Assembly (NCBI GenBank): GCA_902794095.1
Contig: CADBFZ010000005.1
Location: forward strand, 160,819 to 224,818
Source of the DNA: an uncultured Lachnospiraceae bacterium
Lineage (GTDB): Bacteria; Bacillota; Clostridia; Lachnospirales; Lachnospiraceae
Direction of reading: 5' to 3'
DNA: 64,000 nt
The translations under genes were made by a program, and so were the position numbers. Every line of letters starts with the position of its first letter. Positions within the stretch are counted from its first letter, which is position 1. This document shows, one piece after another, positions 1-8,534 of the stretch. Below the pieces are notes generated by a model, which was given only the letters and a program-made list of their open reading frames with translations, was not told the DNA's origin and made no database searches.

Positions 1-2
1 AG

Positions 3-1199
3 ACACAGGTAAAAGCGTATTCCATTTTTGCACAGAAATACAATTCTTACATGAATCCCAGTATCCTGGGTACCGGTTCGCTTGACGGATCGGGTTCAGT
101 TCTCGGAATCGATATTGTCGAGAGCATGGGTCTTGAGACCGTTGCAGACGACAAGAATGTCTTCGTTGAAGTCAACAATGTATCCATATTTTCGAACATC
201 GACGAGCAGTTTACCGATTCTCACGAGAAACTGGTTCTTTTGTTCGATCACAATGTAACTCCCACCGATATGTATGTGAACAGGCTTAAGGAGCTTAAGG
301 CTTCCGGCTATAAGCTTGCCATCAGAAAGCTGCAGGTTAAGCAGTTTGAGGAGTACAAGCCCATCTTAAGTCTCGTTGATTTCGTTCTTCTCGACCATAA
401 GAAGATTGATATCACCAAGGCTAAGATCTATTTCCAGAAGGTATACCCCAACGTATCACTCGTTGCGGTTAACGTTAACACCCAGGAAGACTATGATGTT
501 CTTACCAAGGACGGAGGATATGACCTCTATGAAGGTAAGTTCTTCAGACTTCCCGTAGTTAATTCCAAAGAAGATATCAGCCCGATGAAGGCTACCTACA
601 TCGAGCTTCTCAATATCGTAAACGATCCCGATTTTGACCTTGATAAGGCTGCTGCAGTAATCGAGCACGATACCGCGCTTGTTATTTCACTCCTTGCAAT
701 GGTTAACCGTATGACGGTCAATTCCGGAATCTCTACAGTCGGACACGCAGCCGCTATGCTGGGTCAGAAAGAGCTTAAGCGTTGGATCAATACCGCGGTC
801 ACCAAAGAGCTTTGCTCCGACAAGCCCGGTGAGATTACCAGAGTATCACTTATCAGAGCAAGGTTTGCAGAGCTCATCGCTCCCGTATTCGGACTTACCG
901 CAAGTTCTTCTGAGCTGTTCCTGATGGGACTGTTCTCGGTAATCGATGCAATGCTCGATAAGCCCATGAAGGAAGCTCTTGAGATGGTTAAGGTCAGCAA
1001 GGACATTTCCAATGCACTTGTTGATGGAACCGGAAAATACGCTCCCGTTCTTGAGTTCATGAATGCTTACGGCGATGCAAACTGGTCGGAAGTATCCAGA
1101 CAGCTGATCCTTGTAAACGGTAAGGATTCCGATATATACGAGGCATACACCGGTGCGCTCAGCTGGTTCAGAGATCTCTTCTACGGCAAAGCGAAATAA
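3..1199 (+). CDS. EAL/HDOD-type signalling protein (YuxH-like), 5' end outside window
   Basis: The frame is open to the left edge. The codons before the first ATG (51) read TQVKAYSIFAQKY, which fits the family's usual N-terminus (KVYAYELLFR), so the true start lies upstream. The first half resembles a degenerate EAL domain; the usual catalytic signatures are not visible, so phosphodiesterase activity is unlikely. The second half (about residues 195-300 from the ATG at 51) resembles an HDOD domain (ATYIELLNIVNDPDFDL, then HDTALVISLLAMVN). Proteins of this architecture act as c-di-GMP-related or protein-protein signalling modules in the cytoplasm. No operon partner is visible upstream, and a terminator follows directly. 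Family call fairly secure; exact role unknown. Confidence 0.8.
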   Translation, partial: TQVKAYSIFAQKYNSYMNPSILGTGSLDGSGSVLGIDIVESMGLETVADDKNVFVEVNNVSIFSNIDEQFTDSHEKLVLLFDHNVTPTDMYVNRLKELKASGYKLAIRKLQVKQFEEYKPILSLVDFVLLDHKKIDITKAKIYFQKVYPNVSLVAVNVNTQEDYDVLTKDGGYDLYEGKFFRLPVVNSKEDISPMKATYIELLNIVNDPDFDLDKAAAVIEHDTALVISLLAMVNRMTVNSGISTVGHAAAMLGQKELKRWINTAVTKELCSDKPGEITRVSLIRARFAELIAPVFGLTASSSELFLMGLFSVIDAMLDKPMKEALEMVKVSKDISNALVDGTGKYAPVLEFMNAYGDANWSEVSRQLILVNGKDSDIYEAYTGALSWFRDLFYGKAK

Positions 1200-1212
1200 A
1201 ATTTGTTTACTT

Positions 1213-1246
1213 AAGACCGCGCCTTAATAGGGTGCGGTCTTTTTTT
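1213..1246 (+). terminator. Intrinsic terminator after the EAL/HDOD gene
   Basis: A 10-bp stem (AGACCGCGCC / GGTGCGGTCT, one G-T pair) with a short loop is followed directly by seven T. It lies 13 bases after the stop codon. The Shine-Dalgarno of the next gene (GAAAGGA) starts right at its end. Confidence 0.9.
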
Positions 1247-1259
1247 GAAAGGACATAAG

Positions 1260-3614
1260 ATGGATATCGAAACCATTAGAGAAACAATAGATCATCTCTA
1301 TGAGCAGGGAAAATCTCTGGAGGCTGAAAACGTACTCCTTTCAACCGCAGGTGCGGCTGCAGAGGAAGGCGACGATCATCTGCTTCTTCAGATCTTAAAC
1401 GAGCTTATCGGCCACTACCGCGAAACCGGCGAGTGGGAGAAGGCCTTTGAGATCACGGACCGCGCGGTCTACATTGCGGGACGTATTTTCCCCACGGAGT
1501 CCATTCCTTATGCCACCACTCTTCTTAACGCAGCTTCCATGTACAGGGCTGCCGGCAAGCTCGACATGTCCCGCTCCATGTACCACGAGGTTGAGAAGAT
1601 CTACGCCGTAACTCTTAAGTCCGACGACATGCTCTATGCTTCCCTCTACAACAACGAGGCACTTCTTTATCAGGAAGAGGGCGAGTTCCCTAAGGCTAAG
1701 GCCCTGCTTCTCAAAGCCCTCGACATTGACCGCGCTAACGCAAAAGAATACGAAGAAGCGGTTTCACTTGCTAACATCGCCGCAACCATGATCCAGACCG
1801 GAGAACATGATGAGGCTCTTAAAGCGGCAGAAAGCTCAGTTGCTCTCTTTGAAAGTCTGGGTGTTAAGGATCAGCATCTGTGTGCTGCATTTTCCGCCAT
1901 GGGTTCCTACTATTACATAAAGGGAAAGTTCGAACCCGCAGCTTCATGCTTCAAGCAGGGCATGGAGATAATGGAAAGCATCCTGGGACGAAACGGATAT
2001 TACGAGAGATTAAATGAAAACTACAACGCCTGCCTTGCAGCAATGAAGGCATCAAAGCCTGCGGAAGAAAAGCCTCAGAATGCAGTCTCAGCTCAGGCAG
2101 CAGGCGTATCATCACCTGCACAGAACACTTCCGAAAAAGGAATCGATATCTGCAGAAAATATTATGACAGATATGTCAGACCTATGATCGATGAGAAGTT
2201 CCCCGAGTATGCATCCAAGATCGCATGCGGACTTTCGGGAGAAGGTTCAGATGCCTTTGGATACGATGATGCCCTTTCCCGTGACCATGACTGGGGGCCT
2301 TCCGTATGCTTATGGATTAGCAAAGAAACTGATGAAAAAATCGGAGAAGAACTTCGAAATGCATATGCAGAGCTTCCTGCCGAAATGGATGGAATAAAGA
2401 GCGCGCCCTATGTTCGCGGTAAGGACAGAAGAGGAGTTCAGGTAATCCCCGAATTCTTTAAGAGACTTACAGGAGCTCCCGAATATGACGTAATCGACTG
2501 GAGAGAAACCACATCACCACTTCTTGCCGCTGCAGTAAACGGCGAAATCTGGAGAGATGATGAGGGAATCATCACGGAGTTTAGGAATAAGCTTGCCTCC
2601 GGATATCCCGAGAGTATTCTTTTCAAACATCTTGCGGAAAGCTGTGCACGCTTTTCAAGAGAGGGTCAGTACAACGCACCCAGGGTTTCCAAACGCGGAG
2701 ACGAGCTCACAGCCCGCATGTTCATATATGATGCGGCCCGCGAAGCAATGAAGCTTTTATATCTTGCAAACGGTAAGTTCTATCCTCACGACAAATGGCT
2801 CAGATACGGCCTTAAAGACCTTGAGGGCGGAGATACACTGGACGCACTTCTTCAAGCAATGGTGGAAGATCCCGAAAAGGCGGAGGACGTGGGAGCTTTC
2901 CTTGCAATGGAACTCTACAGAAGAGATTACATCAGCGACATCGATCCCTATCTTGATAACCAGACTGAAGAGCTTCTTCAGAAGTCCCTTTGGTCTGCGG
3001 ACTCAATCGATGAACTTTCCATGAAGATCGCAAAGGCCGAGTTTGACGCATTTGACAAAGTGGTAAACGAGGGCGGAAGAGCATACTGTCAGGACGACTG
3101 GAGAACATTCAGCATTATGCGAAGAAGCCAGTATATGACATGGAACAAGACCATGCTCCTTCAGTACCTCTACGATTTTGAGCGTGAGATGAGACTGGGC
3201 CACAACCTCATAACCGAGAAATACGGCCGCATGATGGAGCACACCGCACCCGAAAGGTATGCTGAGATCAAGGACAATTTCCCCGTCCTTTCGGACGAAA
3301 AGAAAACCATAATAGAGCAGATTGTAGCCATCCAGGTAGGATGGATGGAAGAGTTTGCGTCACAATACCCTGCAATGGGCGAGCGTGCACGCAGGATCAG
3401 AACTGCGGATGACAGTGCATACGATACTTCTTATGAGACATATCTGCGCGGAGAACTGGGCACATATTCCGATAAGATGCTGGAACTTTATGCCCGTTTT
3501 ATCGTGGGTTTATCGGGAGAAGGCAAGAATCTTGCGTATGAGACAATGCAAAATACCGCAGTACTTTACGGATATAAAACGATTGAGGACGCTGAAAAGT
3601 TTATGTCGAGATGA
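1260..3614 (+). CDS. TPR - DUF4037 - DUF4125 protein
   Basis: 784 aa, soluble. Residues 1-270 are tetratricopeptide-like helical repeats (LLNELIGHYRETGEWEKAFEI and similar). A low-complexity A/P/S/E linker follows, then about 285-560 match DUF4037, with the SRDHDWGP and GEGSDAFGYDD motifs of a nucleotidyltransferase-like fold. About 590-784 match DUF4125 (NEGGRAYCQDDW, FSIMRRSQYMTWN). The ATG at 1260 is chosen because GAAAGGA sits 6-12 bases upstream; an in-frame TTG at 1245 lies inside the terminator T-run and has no ribosome site. The DUF4037/DUF4125 pair is common in gut and rumen Firmicutes but its function is unknown; the fused TPR suggests a protein partner. No operon partner is visible. 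Confidence 0.85.
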   Translation: MDIETIRETIDHLYEQGKSLEAENVLLSTAGAAAEEGDDHLLLQILNELIGHYRETGEWEKAFEITDRAVYIAGRIFPTESIPYATTLLNAASMYRAAGKLDMSRSMYHEVEKIYAVTLKSDDMLYASLYNNEALLYQEEGEFPKAKALLLKALDIDRANAKEYEEAVSLANIAATMIQTGEHDEALKAAESSVALFESLGVKDQHLCAAFSAMGSYYYIKGKFEPAASCFKQGMEIMESILGRNGYYERLNENYNACLAAMKASKPAEEKPQNAVSAQAAGVSSPAQNTSEKGIDICRKYYDRYVRPMIDEKFPEYASKIACGLSGEGSDAFGYDDALSRDHDWGPSVCLWISKETDEKIGEELRNAYAELPAEMDGIKSAPYVRGKDRRGVQVIPEFFKRLTGAPEYDVIDWRETTSPLLAAAVNGEIWRDDEGIITEFRNKLASGYPESILFKHLAESCARFSREGQYNAPRVSKRGDELTARMFIYDAAREAMKLLYLANGKFYPHDKWLRYGLKDLEGGDTLDALLQAMVEDPEKAEDVGAFLAMELYRRDYISDIDPYLDNQTEELLQKSLWSADSIDELSMKIAKAEFDAFDKVVNEGGRAYCQDDWRTFSIMRRSQYMTWNKTMLLQYLYDFEREMRLGHNLITEKYGRMMEHTAPERYAEIKDNFPVLSDEKKTIIEQIVAIQVGWMEEFASQYPAMGERARRIRTADDSAYDTSYETYLRGELGTYSDKMLELYARFIVGLSGEGKNLAYETMQNTAVLYGYKTIEDAEKFMSR

Positions 3615-3685
3615 CCGATTTGTAGAAAGTTACTAATGAAGTGATTGTCAACACCGGACGATAAGATTTTTTAAAATTTAGTTTT

Positions 3686-3799
3686 CCACCGAAAAAGGGC
3701 TAAAAAAGCCCTAAAAAGGTGTTTATGCACGGAGTTATACACGTTATCCACCATAAAATAACGTTATTTACCCCATATTTTTATGGAAACCACCGAAAA
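3686..3799. repeat. Intergenic repeats with DnaA-box-like 9-mers
   Basis: The 353-base gap 3615-3967 has no credible gene. It holds three copies of CCACC(G/A)(A/T)AAA (3686, 3748, 3790). Three 9-mers match the DnaA-box consensus TTATNCACA at 8 of 9 positions: TTATGCACG (3723-3731), TTATACACG (3735-3743) and TTATCCACC (3744-3752), the last two abutting. The surroundings are AT-rich. A hairpin AGGGCT/AGCCCT at 3696-3712 has a T-run only in the minus-strand reading. An inverted repeat AAGTTGTC / GACAACTT (3850-3857, 3878-3885) lies closer to the GH5 gene and could be an operator. DnaA binding is a guess from motif match only. Confidence 0.4.
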
Positions 3800-3967
3800 T
3801 ATGTTTTGGTAATAATTACATGTTTTGCATAAATTTTCTTGTTTTTTCTAAGTTGTCAGACAATTCAAATGCTTTCGGACAACTTCTTATTTTTCCCTTA
3901 AGAACGGGCATTTAAGGCATTTTAATGGTAAAATAACTGTGTTTTTAGTATAACGCGAGGTGGATAT

Positions 3968-5287
3968 ATGAAATTTATGAAGTTACTACTTATAACAGTT
4001 CTTATATTGTCTTTGGCAGGATGCGGTTCTGTTCAGAATACTCCCGCACCCTCACCGGAAGCATCCGATGAAGAGCAGCAGACGGAAGAACAGGTTTCAG
4101 ATGCAGCCGAGCCTGAACCTGAGCCTGAACCCGAGCCCGAGCCGGAACCCGAGCCTGCCATTCCTTTCAGAACGGATTGCGGAACCACAACGCTTAACGG
4201 CTACACCGTTAAGCCCATTCCCGATACCGAGGCATTTGAATATATCTCCGGTATGGGAGCAGGTATCAATCTCGGAAATGCTTTTGATGCATGTGATTAT
4301 GTCGGGCTTTCCGATGAGATGGCGTATGAAACGGTCTGGTGCGGTGCGCTTACCACCTATGAATACATTGATTCTCTTTGTAACGAGGGATTTAATGTGA
4401 TCCGTATTCCTGTTTCATGGCACAACCATGTCGATGCGGATTATCAAATAAGTGAGCAGTGGCTTACGAGGGTTACCGAGATCGTTGATTACTGTCTCGG
4501 AAAAGACATGTACGTCATCATCAATGCTCATCATGATATCAATACGAATTATTTTTATCCTGATTCGGATCATCTCGATAATACTCTTAAGTACACCGAG
4601 GCAATCTGGACACAGCTCTCCGAGAATTTCAAGGACCGCGGTGAAAAGCTTATCTTCGAGTGTATCAATGAGCCCAGACTCAGGGATACTTCTTATGAGT
4701 GGTGGTATGCATCCGTTGATGAGACCGTTAAGGATGCCTACAATTCATTAATGGAAGCCAATCAGACATTCGTGGATACGGTAAGAGCAAGCGGCGGAAA
4801 CAATGCTGACAGATATCTGATGGTCTGCGGATACTGTGACATGCCTTCAGCTACTTATTCAGACGATTTTGCGCTTCCCTGGGATACCGCTACAGACAGG
4901 CTCATAGTTACCGTTCATTCATATAATCCGTATCCTTTTGCCGGAGAAGCTTCCGGAACAACAAGCTTCGGCTTTGCTGAAGAAAGGGAAAACAAGCTGA
5001 TCTTCTCATACCTTTATGACAGATTTGTGGCAAACGGAATTCCCGTTATCATCGGCGAGTACGGCGCAACCGATAAGTGCAACACCGAGGACAGAGTTGC
5101 CTACTATCAGTTTATGGGAGAGTGCTCGGCTCTTTATACCATACCTCTCATCGTCTGGGATAATAATGCATTCAACAATACCGGTGCACCTGCTGCCGAG
5201 ATGTTCGGCCTTATCGACAGAGCTACGGGAAATGTTATTCAGCGTGAGTGCGTAGATGCAATCACCGATGTTTATAAGACAAATTAG
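3968..5287 (+). CDS. Lipoprotein glycoside hydrolase family 5 (endoglucanase-like)
   Basis: 439 aa. Signal peptide with lipobox LAGC (Cys 19), then an acidic and Glu-Pro repeat linker to about residue 63, then a GH5 TIM barrel. Recognisable signatures are GINLGNAFDA, the GFNVIRIPVSW strand, the INEP motif with the acid/base Glu 235, and IIGEYG with the nucleophile Glu 364. The layout resembles GH5 subfamily 4, which cuts beta-1,4-glucans, xyloglucan or mannans; the exact substrate cannot be read. It should act tethered to the outside of the membrane, releasing oligosaccharides. The ribosome site GAGGTGG precedes the ATG. There is no carbohydrate-binding module. The next gene is a sigma factor 49 bases downstream. 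Confidence 0.9.
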   Translation: MKFMKLLLITVLILSLAGCGSVQNTPAPSPEASDEEQQTEEQVSDAAEPEPEPEPEPEPEPEPAIPFRTDCGTTTLNGYTVKPIPDTEAFEYISGMGAGINLGNAFDACDYVGLSDEMAYETVWCGALTTYEYIDSLCNEGFNVIRIPVSWHNHVDADYQISEQWLTRVTEIVDYCLGKDMYVIINAHHDINTNYFYPDSDHLDNTLKYTEAIWTQLSENFKDRGEKLIFECINEPRLRDTSYEWWYASVDETVKDAYNSLMEANQTFVDTVRASGGNNADRYLMVCGYCDMPSATYSDDFALPWDTATDRLIVTVHSYNPYPFAGEASGTTSFGFAEERENKLIFSYLYDRFVANGIPVIIGEYGATDKCNTEDRVAYYQFMGECSALYTIPLIVWDNNAFNNTGAPAAEMFGLIDRATGNVIQRECVDAITDVYKTN

Positions 5288-5336
5288 TGACCTTTCGTCC
5301 CCATAATCCGTCTTCATGTATGAGGAGGTAAAAAAC

Positions 5337-5894
5337 GTGGAAGATTCTGCAATAATCGATCTTTATTTTGCAAGATCGGAAAACGCGATCAAAGAGACTG
5401 CGACAAAGTACGGAAAGATGCTCATGAGCGTCTCTGTTCGTATACTTCGCAGTATGGAAGACGCGGAAGAAGCGTTAAGTGATACGTATATGAAGACATG
5501 GAACAGCATACCTCCCACAAGGCCCAATATCCTGTCTGCATTTTTAACCAAGATTGTCAGGAACGTTTCTCTTGATAAGCTTGATGCCATGCATGCGGAT
5601 AAAAGGGGTGCGGGTATGATCCCCGCAATTCTTGACGAGCTCGAAGAATGTATTGCCGACAACCGCCTGCCAGTACCCGGTGAGGGAATGGAACTCAGGG
5701 AGATCCTGAATTCTTTTCTCGAGAATGAAAAACCCGAGAGCAGGAAGATCTTCGTCAGAAGATATTTCTTCGGAAGTGACGTCAAAGAGATCGCTGAATT
5801 CTATGGAATTGGGGAAAGCAAGGTGAAGATGAGTCTTGCCCGCAGCAGGGAGAGACTTAAAAGTTGCCTTGAGGAAGAGGGTGTCACGGTATGA
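5337..5894 (+). CDS. ECF-type RNA polymerase sigma factor
   Basis: 185 aa from the GTG at 5337. GAGGAGGT (5322-5329) stands 7 bases before this GTG. The in-frame ATG at 5316 lies upstream of that ribosome site and has none of its own, so it is probably not used. Region 2 is seen in the DAEEALSDTYMKTW stretch and region 4 in the helix-turn-helix DVKEIAEFYGIGESKVKMSL. It should direct RNA polymerase to a small envelope-stress or surface regulon. It overlaps the following gene by 4 nt (ATGA), the usual arrangement for a sigma/anti-sigma pair. Confidence 0.87.
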   Translation: MEDSAIIDLYFARSENAIKETATKYGKMLMSVSVRILRSMEDAEEALSDTYMKTWNSIPPTRPNILSAFLTKIVRNVSLDKLDAMHADKRGAGMIPAILDELEECIADNRLPVPGEGMELREILNSFLENEKPESRKIFVRRYFFGSDVKEIAEFYGIGESKVKMSLARSRERLKSCLEEEGVTV

Positions 5895-6763
5895 AGACGG
5901 ATAAGAATACGCTCTTTAGGGCGATAGGCGAAATTGATGAAAAGTATGTCAGCGAGATCCTCGAAGAAGATGCTTCGGCGGCCTCGGTGATTAAGAGTTT
6001 TGATGCGGCCAGGGCTGCAACGAGTGCGAAGAAGAAGGCATCCGGAACCAAGAAGTTCCTGATGTATTACCTTCCCGCCGTAGCAGGCTTCCTGCTTTGC
6101 GCGATCATTGTAAAGTCCTTCATGACCACAAAGGTCAGTGAAAGTGCAAGCGCCGGTAATTCAATGGCAACTTCAGATTGTGCGGCGGCGGAACCTGCGG
6201 CAGCTTCGGAAGTTGTATATGATGAGGCGGAAACAAATGGAGCAGAGAGCATGGATGCTACAACGGTAGCGATAATCGATGAGGATGAAGACTCTACACA
6301 GTCAGATTCGGGTGCTTCATTCGGAGTCGGAGAGGAAGACATCATGATCGACGGAATGCCTAATCCTTTTGTAGATTGCGATTCACTTGAAGAAGCGTGC
6401 GAGATAGCAGGCATTGACCTTGAGATTCCCGATGACTTCGGATTTGAATTCGAAAGAATCTACCGTGCAATGGATGGCAGAATGATCGAAGTTATCTTCA
6501 TGGACGGATCTGAGGAAGTTTACCGAATCCGCAAGGGACTTGTATCCGAATTTGGTGAGGATATAAGCGGCGATTACAATGAATACAGCGTATCTTCCGA
6601 GGCAAGGATTGCCGGATGCAGAGCCGAACTTTTCGGAAATTTCGAAGACGAGATGATGATGGCAAGATGGAATGACGGAACGTATGCATATTCTGTCACC
6701 TGCGAAGATCCCATTCCCGAAGCGTCCATGATCGGAATTATGAATATGATGATGGAACAGTAA
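5891..6763 (+). CDS. Membrane protein, probable anti-sigma factor
   Basis: 290 aa. The N-terminal cytoplasmic part (about 1-55) starts NTLFRAIGEIDEKYVSEIL, a pattern common in anti-sigma proteins coded next to ECF sigma genes in Lachnospiraceae. One membrane segment lies near residues 57-78 (YYLPAVAGFLLCAIIV). An acidic, alanine/serine-rich linker follows, then an extracellular domain of about 130 residues resembling DUF4367. It probably holds the sigma factor at the membrane until an outside signal arrives; this is inferred from context and topology. Translationally coupled to the sigma gene. Confidence 0.72.
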   Translation: MKTDKNTLFRAIGEIDEKYVSEILEEDASAASVIKSFDAARAATSAKKKASGTKKFLMYYLPAVAGFLLCAIIVKSFMTTKVSESASAGNSMATSDCAAAEPAAASEVVYDEAETNGAESMDATTVAIIDEDEDSTQSDSGASFGVGEEDIMIDGMPNPFVDCDSLEEACEIAGIDLEIPDDFGFEFERIYRAMDGRMIEVIFMDGSEEVYRIRKGLVSEFGEDISGDYNEYSVSSEARIAGCRAELFGNFEDEMMMARWNDGTYAYSVTCEDPIPEASMIGIMNMMMEQ

Positions 6764-6783
6764 TACGTTTTACGAGGCATACT

Positions 6784-7413
6784 ATGAGCGATAAGAAGTA
6801 CATTGCACTTACATTTGATGACGGTCCTTCCGATACCACAAGTCTTAAAGTACTTAATAAGTTAAAAGAGTACGGTGTCAAGGCGAGCTTTTTCCTTATC
6901 GGTGAAAATATTACTCCCGAAAGAGAAGAGATCATCAGGGCTGAGCTAGAATACGGATGTGACATCGAAAATCATTCCCTCACTCATTCCGATATGAGGG
7001 AACTGGATGCCGAGACCATAAAGGCCGAGATTGAGGAAACAACACGCAGGATAGTTGCCATAACAGGTAAGGAGCCCATGTTCTTCAGACCTCCTTACAT
7101 TAATTACAACGACCTGATGTTTGAAACCATCCCCTATATATTTATCTGCGGAATCGCATGTGATGACTGGATTCCCGAAGTAAGTGCCGAGGTTCGTGCT
7201 CGTAAAGCCATTGAAGGAGCAAGAGACGGAGCACTGGTTCTTCTGCACGACAGTGAGGGTAATGATAACACTGTTGAGGCGCTGGATATTATTATTCCCG
7301 AACTTAAGAACCGGGGATATGAATTTGTAACGCTCAGAGAACTCTTTGCAAGAGCGGGTATTACTCCTGAGAACGCAAAGAGAGATATCTATACATATAC
7401 ATTAGATGTTTAA
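6784..7413 (+). CDS. Polysaccharide deacetylase (NodB domain) without signal peptide
   Basis: 209 aa, one NodB domain. Motif 1 is TFDDGPS (about residues 10-16), motif 2 is ENHSLTHSD with the metal-binding histidines, motif 3 is FFRPPY, and the late motif is LVLLHDSEG. The family removes acetyl groups from peptidoglycan, chitin or xylan. No signal peptide or membrane segment is visible: the protein begins MSDKKYIALTFDD. It therefore either acts inside the cell or leaves by an unusual route. It lies 20 bases after the anti-sigma gene and 14 before a lipoprotein gene, so it is probably part of the same operon. Confidence 0.87.
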   Translation: MSDKKYIALTFDDGPSDTTSLKVLNKLKEYGVKASFFLIGENITPEREEIIRAELEYGCDIENHSLTHSDMRELDAETIKAEIEETTRRIVAITGKEPMFFRPPYINYNDLMFETIPYIFICGIACDDWIPEVSAEVRARKAIEGARDGALVLLHDSEGNDNTVEALDIIIPELKNRGYEFVTLRELFARAGITPENAKRDIYTYTLDV

Positions 7414-7427
7414 GGAGAAATATTTAG

Positions 7428-8444
7428 ATGAAAAAGAAGATCCTTATGTTGTTTTTAAGTCTTTCGCTTTCTTTATCAATGCTTGCGGGCTGCTCAGGCA
7501 AGCCTGAGGATTCCGGAGAGATCCTTACTCCCGCGGAACCGGATGAAGATGCGGAAGAAGAGGAAATTGCAGAGACTGAAGTCGACATAGAAGAACAGGT
7601 TATTGAAGAAGTACCCGAAGAGGAGCCTGCAGAGGAAGAAAACGCGATGCCCAGATCCGATGCATATGACATGTTCATTGCAGGGGAGATGGATGTGGAA
7701 GTTGTCTATGAAGAAGAGTATACCGGTCCCAAGCAGGGAACATATTCATACGAGGAACTTCGCGATGCGGTAATAGAGGAACTTGGCGCAGGCTGGGGAG
7801 ATGACCTTGAGGTTAAGTACGATGTCAAGTATGCTCTCATGACTCCCGATTCCGGGCAGGAGGGCGATGACATACTTGTTATGTATGTTGAGTGTCAGGA
7901 TCCTTCATTCTACAGCTGGATCGGATTTATCGGATACAACGGCGGAAAGCTCGAACTGAATTATTACACCCAGTTCGGATACAGATCATATTTTGATCTT
8001 TATTACAACGGTGATATTTTAAGCGGAGGATCAGGCGGAGCCGGAGCCCATTACCAGGATTACCGGATCGTTAAGCCCGATGCTACCGTCGAAACTGTTT
8101 ATTCTTCGGCTTACCTCTATGCGGGATGGTGCAGCGATGTATTCTATGCCGTAGATCCCGAATATGATTACAGCTCGATTCCTGAACTTGACGGTTCATC
8201 CGAACTTGAGATCACAGAAGTCTGCAAAGACGGTCAGGTATATATCTGCGTTGAGAAATGGAGCGGTGCAAAAGCTGTCAAGGAGCAGGAGGAAGCTTAC
8301 GTAAAAGCTCTTGAAGATCTGGGCGTGATCGTGGTTGAAGATGCCGATATCGAGAAGCTTACGGCAAATACCGTAGATGAGAGCAAGACCATGACCTGGA
8401 ATGATATCGAGACCGTGACCGTAGAAGCAAGTGAAGATTTCTGA
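7428..8444 (+). CDS. Lipoprotein of unknown function
   Basis: 338 aa. Signal peptide with lipobox LAGC (Cys 22), then a strongly acidic linker (Glu/Asp-rich, about residues 28-75), then a domain of about 250 residues rich in Tyr and Asp that I do not recognise. It contains SYEELRDAVIEELGAGWGDD and a Gly-rich SGGSGGAGAH stretch, with no obvious catalytic motif. It is the last gene of the sigma/anti-sigma/deacetylase group and is followed by a strong terminator. Ribosome site AAGGAGAAA. Probably a surface protein of that regulon. Confidence 0.75.
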   Translation: MKKKILMLFLSLSLSLSMLAGCSGKPEDSGEILTPAEPDEDAEEEEIAETEVDIEEQVIEEVPEEEPAEEENAMPRSDAYDMFIAGEMDVEVVYEEEYTGPKQGTYSYEELRDAVIEELGAGWGDDLEVKYDVKYALMTPDSGQEGDDILVMYVECQDPSFYSWIGFIGYNGGKLELNYYTQFGYRSYFDLYYNGDILSGGSGGAGAHYQDYRIVKPDATVETVYSSAYLYAGWCSDVFYAVDPEYDYSSIPELDGSSELEITEVCKDGQVYICVEKWSGAKAVKEQEEAYVKALEDLGVIVVEDADIEKLTANTVDESKTMTWNDIETVTVEASEDF

Positions 8445-8463
8445 TAAAGTTTAGTATTAGTAT

Positions 8464-8505
8464 AAAACCAAGAATTAGTGTAAACTGTTCTTGGTTTTAT
8501 TTTTT
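8464..8505 (+). terminator. Intrinsic terminator ending the sigma-factor operon
   Basis: An 11-bp perfect stem (AAAACCAAGAA / TTCTTGGTTTT) with a 13-base loop, followed by ATTTTTT. It begins 19 bases after the lipoprotein stop codon. Confidence 0.88.
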
Positions 8506-8534
8506 GGGGACACAATTGTACAAGGGGTATTGAA

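Noticed and set aside
1245-1259. TTG start for the TPR-DUF4037-DUF4125 gene
   Set aside because: It lies in the T-run of the preceding terminator; ATG 1260 has a proper ribosome site.
5316-5336. ATG start for the ECF sigma factor
   Set aside because: GAGGAGGT lies after this ATG and is well placed for the GTG at 5337.
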